From positions 1 through 25,465 of IMG/VR virus record IMGVR_UViG_3300032118_003130: 25,465 bases of DNA, one strand, 5' to 3'. This DNA comes from a virus. How positions within the stretch are numbered: the stretch's first letter is position 1; every line of letters begins with the position of its first letter. Shown here piece by piece: positions 7,661-14,613 of this stretch. The notes below the pieces were generated by a model. That model made no database searches. It saw nothing but the letters and a program-made list of their open reading frames with translations, and was not told the origin of the DNA. A program made the translations under genes and the position numbers.

Positions 7661-7809
7661 GTAGTTTTTGGTGGTGCATTGGCGGGCTTTTTATCGATTC
7701 TGTATTGGGGTATTTTACGGCGGCGCTAATGTTTATCAGCAGAGATAGAGAAAGAAAAAGGCGCCGCGGTGATTATGCGGGCGATAAAAGAAACCACGGA
7801 TTTCGCTGA
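7657..7809 (+). CDS. Small membrane protein, tail formed by repeat
   Basis: A 50-aa ORF coupled by ATGA to the gene before it. Residues 3-28 are hydrophobic (WWCIGGLFIDSVLGYFTAALMF), followed by a very basic tail. The last 14 residues are encoded by the first copy of the 104-bp repeat that bounds the C5 methyltransferase gene, read in another frame than in the methyltransferase, so the tail probably postdates that rearrangement. Confidence 0.5.
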   Translation: MSSFWWCIGGLFIDSVLGYFTAALMFISRDRERKRRRGDYAGDKRNHGFR

Positions 7810-7871
7810 TTTTCGATGGATGATGGATGATTGATGATTGAGATGAAGGACATTTTGAATATGGTGATTTG
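7768..7871 (+). repeat. 104-bp direct repeat, upstream copy
   Basis: Matches 8885-8988 with five differences, all transitions, at an offset of 1117 bp. It holds a relic of the last 21 codons of a C5 methyltransferase plus the first codons of the downstream amino-methyltransferase (MIEMKDILN then a stop soon after). Confidence 0.95.
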
Positions 7872-7874
7872 CGA

Positions 7875-8951
7875 ATGAGACATCTTGATTTATTCAGCGG
7901 CATCGGCGGTTTTGCTTTGGCTGCCGGTTGGGTATGGGGCAACTCCCACAAAATCGTGGCTTTTTGTGAGATTGATAAATTCTGCCAGAAGGTATTGAAG
8001 AAGCATTGGCCGGCCGTGCCTATATGCGAAGACATAAGGAACTTAACGAATGAGAAAATTATTGCCAACGCCACAGGCAAGCGACTTTGTAGAAGGTGCG
8101 AGAACCGCACCGAACAGCAATCAAGCATGCCTGGGCAAGACACTGCGGAGGATGAACAAATCGACCTTCTCACGGGGGGATTTCCCTGCCAGCCTTTTTC
8201 CTGTGCCGGGAAGCGACGAGGCAAGGATGATGACCGTGCGCTCTGGCCGGAAATGCTGCGAGTTATTAAAGCGGTTAAACCACAATGGGTTATTGGCGAA
8301 AACGTTGCTGGGTTCGTCAATATGGCACTCGAAGAATGTTGCCTTGACCTGGAAATGGAAGGCTATGAAGTCCAGCCGTATATTATTCCAGCTTGCGCCG
8401 TCAATGCCCCACACCGACGAGACAGGGTGTGGATTATTGCCCACAATGGCAATGGGGACTCACGGCAGGGGCGGCTCGCTGGAGAAAAATATAGTGGCGG
8501 ATTTGAGGACGGGAAGAAAACCAAAACATCAAGTATTGCTTGTGGACAAAATAGCGGCGGCAGCGATGTTGCCGACACCGCAGACACAGGGGATGAAAGT
8601 TTGCGACGAGAACGGAAAGACCCGGTTTTTCAAGATGCTTGCGACTCCATCCGCAACGGACTGTCAAGGAACGCACGGCGGGGGTCGGGGCAAGAATTTG
8701 AGGACGGATTTGCACAAGACGCCAATAGAAAATGGTCAAGGCCGTGGCTTGAAGTTGCAGCCGAACTTTGTGGAGTGGATGATGGGCTACCCGCAGAACT
8801 GGACGGACTTAAATTGTCAAAGTCCAAACACAGGGAAAACAGACTTAAGTCCCTCGGCAACGCCATAGTGCCGCAAGTGGCAATGGTGATTATGCAGGCG
8901 ATAAAAGAAACCACGGATTTCGCTGATTTTCAATGGATGATGGATGATTGA
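7875..8951 (+). CDS. dcm: DNA (cytosine-5) methyltransferase
   Basis: A 358-aa C5-cytosine methyltransferase that transfers a methyl group from SAM to cytosine in DNA. Visible motifs: I (LDLFSGIGG, residues 4-12), IV with catalytic Cys (GGFPCQPFS, PCQ 104-106), VI (GENVAGF, ENV 142-144), VIII (RRDRVWIIA, 181-189) and X (SLGNAIVPQVA, about 336-346). Residues 190-330 are the variable target-recognition region. TTG at 7869 is possible, but ATG at 7875 gives the family N-terminus. No restriction enzyme is next to it, so it looks like an orphan phage methyltransferase, perhaps protective. A 272-codon ORF lies entirely inside it in the +1 frame. Its last 15 or so residues derive from a dispersed intergenic repeat. 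Confidence 0.95.
   Translation: MRHLDLFSGIGGFALAAGWVWGNSHKIVAFCEIDKFCQKVLKKHWPAVPICEDIRNLTNEKIIANATGKRLCRRCENRTEQQSSMPGQDTAEDEQIDLLTGGFPCQPFSCAGKRRGKDDDRALWPEMLRVIKAVKPQWVIGENVAGFVNMALEECCLDLEMEGYEVQPYIIPACAVNAPHRRDRVWIIAHNGNGDSRQGRLAGEKYSGGFEDGKKTKTSSIACGQNSGGSDVADTADTGDESLRRERKDPVFQDACDSIRNGLSRNARRGSGQEFEDGFAQDANRKWSRPWLEVAAELCGVDDGLPAELDGLKLSKSKHRENRLKSLGNAIVPQVAMVIMQAIKETTDFADFQWMMDD
8050..8868 (+). CDS. Nested +1-frame ORF inside dcm, LPTP-rich protein
   Basis: A 272-aa ORF in the +1 frame of the C5 methyltransferase gene. It has its own ATG at 8050 with AAGGA ending at 8040 (9-nt spacing). The product reads like a protein family often seen next to or overlapping phage dcm genes: repeated L(P/A)TP elements (KLLPTPQASD near residue 3, MLPTPQTQGM, LATPSATDCQG), a GRKCCELL segment, a SSIWHS...LTWKWK block and a C-terminal NFVEWMMGYPQNWTDL signature. 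From memory this family exists as annotated stand-alone proteins of unknown function. Whether it is translated here cannot be proven from sequence; it may be a true overlapping gene or a recurrent shadow of dcm. Confidence 0.55.
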   Translation: MRKLLPTPQASDFVEGARTAPNSNQACLGKTLRRMNKSTFSRGDFPASLFPVPGSDEARMMTVRSGRKCCELLKRLNHNGLLAKTLLGSSIWHSKNVALTWKWKAMKSSRILFQLAPSMPHTDETGCGLLPTMAMGTHGRGGSLEKNIVADLRTGRKPKHQVLLVDKIAAAAMLPTPQTQGMKVCDENGKTRFFKMLATPSATDCQGTHGGGRGKNLRTDLHKTPIENGQGRGLKLQPNFVEWMMGYPQNWTDLNCQSPNTGKTDLSPSATP

Positions 8952-8988
8952 TGATTGAGATGAAGGACATTTTAAATACGGTAATTTG
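8885..8988 (+). repeat. 104-bp direct repeat, downstream copy
   Basis: Spans the C-terminal codons of dcm and the first codons of the next methyltransferase; matches 7768-7871 with five transitions. Confidence 0.95.
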
Positions 8989-10579
8989 TGGCGATTGCCT
9001 TGAGGTTCTAAAAACCTTGCCGGATGAGGTTGTGGATTGTGTTATCACGTCGCCTCCATATTGGGGCTTGCGGGATTATGGAACGGCGAAGTGGGAAGGC
9101 GGGAGTGCGGACTGTAAGCACCTTGACGACTTTACCGCCGCCAAGCGGCGTAGAAACCGGAAAGGTCTTGCCAATAACGCCAATGAAGGAGACGGCGGGA
9201 ACAGAACCGCAGAAATACAAAACGGAATAGATAAGGCGTTTCAATACAAAGATGTGTGCCTGAAATGCGGTGCAGTTCGGATCGACAGTCAGCTTGGCCT
9301 TGAAAAAACTCCCGAAGAATATATCGCCAAGATGGTGGTGTTGTTTCGTGAGGTTCGGCGGGTGCTTAAAAAGGCGGGGACGCTGTGGCTGAATCTGGGG
9401 GATAGCTATTGTGGTGGTGGTGGTTATTGTCCAGACGCTCCAAGTAATAAAAATAGTGGTTCTTTATCCTCCAGACAGGACTCAGGAAGTGGAGCAAAAC
9501 CAAAAGGGATAAAACCGGTATCCGGTATTAAACCCAAAGACCTTTGTATGATACCCGCCCGTGTTGCTCTGGCGTTGCAGGCGGATGGCTGGTGGTTGCG
9601 GTCGGAGATTGTGTGGGCCAAGCCGAATCCGATGCCAGAAAGCGTTACAGACCGGCCTACGAAGGCACACGAGATGGTGTACCTGCTGACGAAATCGGGA
9701 GAATCGAATTATTGGGTCAATAATAAAACCGGCAGATTATCAAGTGTTCGCCCCGCCGGAACAAACGGAATCGAGGGGCGGGACTGGAAATGGATTGAAC
9801 ATTCGGCCTGTAAAGGCAGGGGTTGTGATAATAGCCGATGCGTTGCGGGCAAGGTAAAAACCTCTTTGTGGAACGGATATGATTATTTTTACGATGCCGA
9901 GGCGATAAAAGAAGAAGCGGTTGAAACAAATGACGCGCGGCCGAGAATGGGGCAGGGACCGAATACGCAGTATAACCAAAAGCGGGGGTTCATAACAAAA
10001 CCAGAAGAATCCGGGCTTTCGCCGCAAAAACATGGACAAAACATAGAGACTCGCGGCAAGCGCAATCGCCGTTCCGTCTGGACCATCCCGACACAGGCGT
10101 ACTCCGAGGCGCATTTCGCCACATTCCCTGAAAAGCTGATTGAGCCGATGATTCTGGCCGGGTGTCCGAAAGAGGTCTGCTCAAAGTGCGGCAAGGCGAG
10201 GGAAAGAATTGTGGAAACGTCATATCAAAAAAATGGAAGCGGAACCGTTGGGGGGCGTGGGCGATTTAGCGAAAATGATAATTCAGGATTCACGGGCAAG
10301 CCGAATATGAGCCGAATAGATCAAACCATCGGCTTTACCGACTGCGGTTGTGGTGAAAAATTTATACCCGGCCTTGTCCTTGACCCATTTATGGGCAGCG
10401 GCACGGTCGGCTATGTGGCGGCTGTCAATCAGAGAGATTATCTCGGCATTGAACTGAATCCGAAATATATTGAGATGGCAAAGATGAGAATTGCGAAAGC
10501 CGAGACCGGCGTATCGGTCGAAGAACAAAAGCAGGGGCAGGGGTGTTTAATAAATCTGTGCCGTCTGTGGTCTCTGTGA
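8951..10579 (+). CDS. DNA amino-methyltransferase (N4-cytosine/N6-adenine)
   Basis: A 542-aa methyltransferase of the beta class: catalytic motif IV TSPPYWGLRDYG (33-44) near the N-terminus and SAM-binding motif I DPFMGSGTVGYVA (478-490) near the C-terminus. SPPYW favours N4-cytosine but N6-adenine is possible. Between them lie a large target-recognition region and several CxxC-type pairs (CLKCG, CSKCGKARER, DCGCG), suggesting zinc ribbons. The ATG at 8951 overlaps the dcm TGA by one base; an in-frame TTG lies just upstream and ATG at 8960 is another option. The last 12 or so residues are encoded by a dispersed CTGTGG-type repeat. It acts in tandem with dcm, likely giving two kinds of methylation. 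Confidence 0.92.
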   Translation: MIEMKDILNTVICGDCLEVLKTLPDEVVDCVITSPPYWGLRDYGTAKWEGGSADCKHLDDFTAAKRRRNRKGLANNANEGDGGNRTAEIQNGIDKAFQYKDVCLKCGAVRIDSQLGLEKTPEEYIAKMVVLFREVRRVLKKAGTLWLNLGDSYCGGGGYCPDAPSNKNSGSLSSRQDSGSGAKPKGIKPVSGIKPKDLCMIPARVALALQADGWWLRSEIVWAKPNPMPESVTDRPTKAHEMVYLLTKSGESNYWVNNKTGRLSSVRPAGTNGIEGRDWKWIEHSACKGRGCDNSRCVAGKVKTSLWNGYDYFYDAEAIKEEAVETNDARPRMGQGPNTQYNQKRGFITKPEESGLSPQKHGQNIETRGKRNRRSVWTIPTQAYSEAHFATFPEKLIEPMILAGCPKEVCSKCGKARERIVETSYQKNGSGTVGGRGRFSENDNSGFTGKPNMSRIDQTIGFTDCGCGEKFIPGLVLDPFMGSGTVGYVAAVNQRDYLGIELNPKYIEMAKMRIAKAETGVSVEEQKQGQGCLINLCRLWSL

Positions 10580-10630
10580 ACTCTGTGGCAGAAACAAATC
10601 GATGAAATCTGCGAAATCTGTGATTGAAAA
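10553..10630 (+). repeat. Dispersed CTGTGG/AATCTG repeat element
   Basis: A run of degenerate copies of the ...TCTGTGG.../...AAATCTGCGAAATCTGTG... unit that recurs across the window. It supplies the stop codon region of the amino-methyltransferase and ends just before the next ribosome-binding site. Confidence 0.7.
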
Positions 10631-10643
10631 AACGAGGTGAAAA

Positions 10644-11513
10644 ATGACGCTGATTTATAAAACCAAAGGCGAAGCGCTCGAGTATGCGTACTTAGGACTG
10701 AATCACTATGCCGGATGCTCCCACGGCTGCGCTTATTGCTATATGCGGCGGATGGATGAACGGTTCGGCAATATCGACTTTGACCGTCCGCGGCCAAAAA
10801 GGGAACCGACCGAATTGATTCGGCAACTCGAACGGGAGGCGGAAAAACTGGCCGGAACGAACAGGCGGGTACAACTCTGCTTTTCAACCGACCCTTATCA
10901 GCCCCTGGATGCCGAATTGAAACTGACGCGGGCGGTGATCCGCGTCCTAATAGAACTCCATATCCCCTTCCAGTCGCTGACCAAGGGCGGATTTCTGGCC
11001 CGGAGGGATTTCGATTTATATGGGGCGGACGATTTGTTCGGCGTGACGATGACGGCAATATCCATGGAATTATTTTCGAAGATACACAAAAGAGCCGACG
11101 AACCTAAAATTCAGATTTGCAGTCTGCGGGTTGCAAAATCTTATGGCATTAAGACATGGGTATCGCTGGAACCGGTGATATGGCCGTCGGAATCACTGCA
11201 AATCATTGAACAGACGTATGAGTTTGTGGACCTGTACAAGATCGGCAGACTGAATCCGCCGGACAGCGGCGACAATATTAATTGGCCGAAATTCGCCGCC
11301 GACGCGGTTGGCCTGTGTGAGAAACTCGGTGTCAAATATTATCTCAAAAACAATCTGACAAGACTGCTGCCGGCGGGCAGCTATCATAATACGGACTGGA
11401 GAAAAATTGAAACCACAGATATCCTGGGCATAAAAAACAACAAAATCCCCTGCCGGCAACCGGCGGCGGCGGAGTCGCGGGATGAACAAAACAAACCATT
11501 TCCTTACGCATAA
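10644..11513 (+). CDS. SPL-like radical SAM protein
   Basis: A 289-aa protein with a CX3CX2C iron-sulfur motif (C25, C29, C32: CSHGCAYC) followed by a YMRR segment, the N-terminus of the radical SAM family related to spore photoproduct lyase and phage Gp37/Gp68. Later blocks include CFSTDPYQPLDAEL (about 77-90), LTKGGFLARRD (about 113-123) and WVSLEPVIWP (about 172-181), all typical of this family. GAGGTG precedes the ATG. The family cleaves SAM to a radical; the substrate here is unknown. Repair of UV-damaged DNA or a DNA or RNA base modification would fit its place between two DNA methyltransferases and the replication gene. Confidence 0.88.
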   Translation: MTLIYKTKGEALEYAYLGLNHYAGCSHGCAYCYMRRMDERFGNIDFDRPRPKREPTELIRQLEREAEKLAGTNRRVQLCFSTDPYQPLDAELKLTRAVIRVLIELHIPFQSLTKGGFLARRDFDLYGADDLFGVTMTAISMELFSKIHKRADEPKIQICSLRVAKSYGIKTWVSLEPVIWPSESLQIIEQTYEFVDLYKIGRLNPPDSGDNINWPKFAADAVGLCEKLGVKYYLKNNLTRLLPAGSYHNTDWRKIETTDILGIKNNKIPCRQPAAAESRDEQNKPFPYA

Positions 11514-11552
11514 AAACCGGCAGTGGGTTTTTTGAGAAGGTGGAAAAAACAA

Positions 11553-11831
11553 ATGAGTGTTTATGTGGACAACCTGCAGGTGACGGGAGCATTTGAAAAC
11601 CCAAAATGGCGATTTCCCAAGTTCTGTCACCTCATGGCTGACAGCCTTGAGGAATTGCATTTGTTCGCGTCAAAAATCGGTCTTAAAAAAGAATGATTTC
11701 AAAATCATCCAAAATATCCACACTATGATTTGACAGAACATAAACGCCGACAGGCCATTTTGATGGGGGCTGTTGAAAAAACAGACCTTGAATTGATTAA
11801 GTATTTCAGGAAAAAACAAATATCGAGGTAA
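11553..11831 (+). pseudogene. DUF4031 gene with in-frame TGA
   Basis: From ATG 11553 the frame reads SVYVDNL...CHLMADSLEELHLFASKIGLKKE, then TGA (11694-11696), then FQNHPKYPHYDL...RRQAILMGAVEKTDLEL to TAA at 11831. Both halves match the DUF4031 family, and the TGA falls where that family has Trp (K-x-W-F-Q). A single TGG to TGA change explains it. The intact product would be 92 aa. Because TGA is a normal stop elsewhere in the window, the likely reading is a nonsense mutation or sequence error; readthrough is possible. The 47-residue N-terminal part would still be made. Function of DUF4031 is unknown; it is common in phages next to DNA-metabolism genes. Confidence 0.8.
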
Positions 11832-11834
11832 ATT

Positions 11835-12692
11835 ATGACACAGGCGAGCTATGACATCATCATTCCCGGCCGGGTGCGGCAGGACAAACGGCTCGGACTA
11901 TTCGAACAGGTACTGTACGGTGAGGTACGGGGCCTGTGCCGACTAAATGGCTATTGCTGGGCGTCCAACGCGTTCCTGGCGGGCCGTATGCAGTGCGATG
12001 GGCGATCCGTGCGGCGATGGCTGGCAAAACTCCAGGAATGCAAACACATTGCCATTGAGCGGGGGGACGAAAACAAAAACCTGCGAAAAATTACCCTGAC
12101 CGAAGGGCGGACCGGCGTGTCCACCCTGCGGACTCCAGAGTCCATCCCAAGGACTGCCCAGTCCGCAGGCCGGACCCCAGTGTCCGGCAAAGGGCGGACT
12201 CCAGTGTCCGCGCTGGCGGGCGGTATAAGGAAGAATACTAATAAAACACCACCACCAACATGCAGAGACCAGAGAAAAAAGAGGAATGGTGATGATGATG
12301 GATTTAATTTTTTAAAATTACCAAAACAAATAAAAGATCGATTTGGAGTTAAAAAAACACTGCGGAGATTTTTCAAAGACTGCGACGGCAATATCGCCTT
12401 AATGCAGCGATACTTCAACTACGCCAACAAGGCCAGGGCCAAAAATCCGACCGGCATGGCGGTCAGACTCGCACAGGATTACAAAACCGAAGGACCGCCG
12501 GGAGGAACGGTGGGGAAGCCGTGTGCGTTTTGTGTTGAACCCGGCGAAACCTGCGTGGAGCGTTCCGGGATGAAAATATGGCTTTGCAAAAAACATCGGA
12601 ACATTTATCGCGGACTTCGGGATGCGGGAAAACAGGAACATCTGTGCATGATTGAGACGGCGGTGCAAAAAATGAAAGGAATCGGCCAATGA
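11835..12692 (+). CDS. O-like replication initiator with internal origin
   Basis: A 285-aa protein. Residues about 25-75 form a winged-helix/HTH domain (GYCWASNAFLAGRM...GRSVRRWLAKLQ) like lambda O or phage replisome organizers. Residues 92-126 hold a heptapeptide repeat (RTGVSTL, RTPESIP, RTAQSAG, RTPVSGKG, RTPVS) encoded by five palindromic DNA iterons. A basic AT-rich linker follows, then a helical domain (155-215) and a C-terminal Cys/His cluster (C230, C233, C240, C251, H254), likely zinc binding. It would bind the origin and recruit the host helicase. ATG 11835 lies 3 bp after the DUF4031 stop; its TGA overlaps the next ATG. Confidence 0.75.
   Translation: MTQASYDIIIPGRVRQDKRLGLFEQVLYGEVRGLCRLNGYCWASNAFLAGRMQCDGRSVRRWLAKLQECKHIAIERGDENKNLRKITLTEGRTGVSTLRTPESIPRTAQSAGRTPVSGKGRTPVSALAGGIRKNTNKTPPPTCRDQRKKRNGDDDGFNFLKLPKQIKDRFGVKKTLRRFFKDCDGNIALMQRYFNYANKARAKNPTGMAVRLAQDYKTEGPPGGTVGKPCAFCVEPGETCVERSGMKIWLCKKHRNIYRGLRDAGKQEHLCMIETAVQKMKGIGQ
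12109..12360 (+). other. Candidate replication origin: five iterons plus AT-rich DNA
   Basis: Five copies of the hyphenated palindrome GGAC-N6-GTCC lie at 12109-12122, 12130-12143, 12151-12164, 12172-12185 and 12196-12209. Centre spacing is 21, 21, 21 and 24 bp, close to two DNA turns. They sit in the middle of the initiator gene and are followed by AT-rich DNA, strongest at about 12301-12360. This is the arrangement of the lambda origin inside gene O. Iterons by sequence are certain; origin function is inferred. Confidence 0.7.
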
Positions 12693-12841
12693 CGACGGAA
12701 TATGCCGCATGGAAAAAACAGTTTTTGAACTCGCTGGGGAAAGGAATATTCGGGCGATGGGGGTGGTTTTGGTTGCGGATTCGGATGTGGATCGAGGATC
12801 GACTGCCGAAAAGCCGGGGAAAACGGGAAGTCAAAAAATGA
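12689..12841 (+). CDS. Small hypothetical protein, Trp-rich, 50 aa
   Basis: ATG overlaps the stop of the O-like gene (ATGA) and its own TGA overlaps the next ATG (ATGA at 12838-12841). The middle is rich in Trp, Phe and Arg (GRWGWFWLRIRMW), which suggests an amphipathic membrane-binding helix. The end is basic. The double coupling is the main support. A frame starting at 12709 reads through this region instead but lacks its own ribosome-binding site. Confidence 0.55.
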   Translation: MTTEYAAWKKQFLNSLGKGIFGRWGWFWLRIRMWIEDRLPKSRGKREVKK

Positions 12842-13044
12842 CGACAAAGCCGATCACCATGCAGGGAGAGATAGACCGAAATGCCCGGCGGCTGTGCGAT
12901 GTGATGCTGGCGGAAACATTAGACAAGATGGACTGGGGCGGATTCGACCCGGACAAGGCGCTGACGCTGACGCTGGAAGAGATTGGAGCGGGAAGGCTGC
13001 GGCCGATTCGGCCGGGGGAAAACGTAAAAGGATTGTGCGTTTAA
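12838..13044 (+). CDS. Small hypothetical acidic protein, 68 aa
   Basis: Starts by ATGA overlap with the preceding gene. It is a soluble, mostly helical protein with an NARRLCDVMLAETLDKMDWGGFD segment and an LTLTLEEIGAGRLRP segment. It is translationally coupled to the replication gene, so a helicase-loader-like accessory role could be imagined but nothing in the sequence shows it. An upstream start at 12709 would overlap the previous gene extensively. Confidence 0.6.
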   Translation: MTTKPITMQGEIDRNARRLCDVMLAETLDKMDWGGFDPDKALTLTLEEIGAGRLRPIRPGENVKGLCV

Positions 13045-13087
13045 ATAGCAGGAAGGAATGACAGGGATGTCGGTTTAAAAAAATATT

Positions 13088-13110
13088 GGAACACGGATTT
13101 CACAGATTGA
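13088..13110 (+). repeat. Dispersed repeat fragment (ACACGGATTTCACAGATT)
   Basis: A short single-arm copy of the recurrent ACCACAGATT family, lying between the replication block and the integrase gene. Confidence 0.6.
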
Positions 13111-13125
13111 AAAAGAAAGGAAAAA

Positions 13126-14364
13126 ATGAGATTTTTTAAGCCACTATATAAAAATCAAAACGGACAAAAAAAACGCACAATAAAGTTCTATTTAGATTTT
13201 GTTGATCATGCAAGCCGTCGCCGCCGAATGCCAGCATTTGAAAGTCAGACCAAAACCGAAATCTTATCAAAAAAAATAAAGGAGTTGATATTTTTTGTTT
13301 ATCAAAGTGAACCACTTGACGGTCTTCTTTTACGATGGTTTTTTTCCCAGCCTCAGCGGATTCAGCGAAAATTGGAAAATTGGGGGCTATTGCCAAAACA
13401 AGAATCTTTTGACGATATCAGTCTGGTTAAAAATGTCGCTGATTATCAAACGTCGCTGCGAGCCGGGGGCAAAAGTGAAACACATATCCAGGGGACTGTA
13501 AATCGAATCCGGGCAATCATAAATTTTTGCGGATGGAAAACCATTAAGGATATCGAGGCCTTTGGGGTCGATAGGTATTTGCAAAATCTTAGAACCGCGA
13601 ATCGGTCGGCGACAACAATCAATCATTACCAGGCGGCTTTGAGGGCATTCTGTGGTTGGCTGAAACGATACGGTCGCATGCAGAATAATCCCGTTGATTT
13701 TATGAATAAATTAAAAACCCATCCCGCACAAAGAGGTATATTGACTGCAGAACAATTCCGAACATTGATAGAAAAAACGGTTGACAATAAACAGGAATTT
13801 TATGAGATACGTAGAAAAAAACTCAAATTTCAGTTGAGTGGTCCATCGCGGGCGACGCTTTATCTGGTTGCCGGCTTGACTGGTTTTCGGCGGGGTGAGT
13901 TGCTGTCTATGCGATGGTCGGATGTTATTCTCAACGAAAATAATCCGGCGATCCTGCTGGATGGAAGCCGGACGAAAAACCACAGGAACGCTGTGCAGCC
14001 GATCCCGAACGGTCTATGCAGAATGTTGTTCTGTTGGAAACAGACCTTAAACCCCGGATCAGATGAGCCGTTATTCCATAATTTCACGGAACATGGCAGA
14101 CCGAGCGAATGGATTCGAGAGGACTTGAAGGCGGCGAACTTGCCGACTAAGGATTATGAGGGCCGTAAAATTGATTTTCACAGCCTACGCGGCTCGTACA
14201 TCACGTTTCTTGCCAACAGCCAAACTCCAGTGAGGGTCACGCAGGAACTTGCAAGGCATTCAAACCCAGCCCTTACAATGAATGTTTATGCGAAAGTCCT
14301 GCCGGAAATTCAAAAGCAAGCGGTTCGGTCTTTGCCTGATATAAATCCTTTGCTTTTATATTAG
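13126..14364 (+). CDS. int: Phage integrase, tyrosine recombinase
   Basis: A 412-aa tyrosine recombinase. Residues 1-60 look like an arm-type N-terminal domain, 95-190 a SAM-like core-binding domain (TINHYQAALRAFCGWL), and 205-400 the catalytic domain. Catalytic residues: R255 (LTGFRRGELL), K284 (SRTKNH), H352-x-x-R355 (FHSLRGSYIT), H378 (ARHSNPA) and nucleophile Y388 (NVYAKV). The HxLRG form, with Gly after the Arg, is common in this subgroup. The gene is more AT-rich than the head genes. It sits beside an excisionase-like gene, so it is the likely prophage integrase. The attachment site should be near but I could not identify it. Confidence 0.93.
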   Translation: MRFFKPLYKNQNGQKKRTIKFYLDFVDHASRRRRMPAFESQTKTEILSKKIKELIFFVYQSEPLDGLLLRWFFSQPQRIQRKLENWGLLPKQESFDDISLVKNVADYQTSLRAGGKSETHIQGTVNRIRAIINFCGWKTIKDIEAFGVDRYLQNLRTANRSATTINHYQAALRAFCGWLKRYGRMQNNPVDFMNKLKTHPAQRGILTAEQFRTLIEKTVDNKQEFYEIRRKKLKFQLSGPSRATLYLVAGLTGFRRGELLSMRWSDVILNENNPAILLDGSRTKNHRNAVQPIPNGLCRMLFCWKQTLNPGSDEPLFHNFTEHGRPSEWIREDLKAANLPTKDYEGRKIDFHSLRGSYITFLANSQTPVRVTQELARHSNPALTMNVYAKVLPEIQKQAVRSLPDINPLLLY

Positions 14365-14393
14365 ATAATTAAAAATTTTAGAAGGGGTATGGT

Positions 14394-14612
14394 ATGAAGA
14401 GTGAAAATTTAGACAAGCTTTTGTTGTCCGTAAGTGAAGTTTGTAAAATATTAAGTATATCACGGGGAACATATTTCGTGCTTAAGGCGGCTGGTCGAAT
14501 CGGGCCAAAGGAAATTAAATTTGGGGTAAAAATATATTTGCGTAAAAACGAAATTTACGCATGGGTTGACGCGGGATGTCCATCAAAAAACAAATGGCAC
14601 TGGGAGAAATAA
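14394..14612 (+). CDS. Excisionase/AlpA-like HTH protein
   Basis: A 72-aa protein with a MerR-like winged helix of the excisionase/AlpA type: LLSVSEVCKILSISRGTYFVLKAAGRI, then KIYLRKNEIYAWVDAG. AGAAGGGG lies before the ATG. Placed 29 bp after the integrase it probably bends DNA for excision and/or controls int. Regulation of a neighbouring gene is the alternative role for this family. Confidence 0.85.
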   Translation: MKSENLDKLLLSVSEVCKILSISRGTYFVLKAAGRIGPKEIKFGVKIYLRKNEIYAWVDAGCPSKNKWHWEK

Positions 14613-14613
14613 A

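Noticed and set aside
12709-13044. 111-aa frame starting inside the 12689 gene
   Set aside because: The ATGA overlaps at 12689 and 12838 support two small coupled genes, and 12709 has no ribosome-binding site.
13045-13125. Integrase attachment site upstream of int
   Set aside because: The region is short and holds only a dispersed repeat fragment; no duplicated core or host gene end can be identified from this window.
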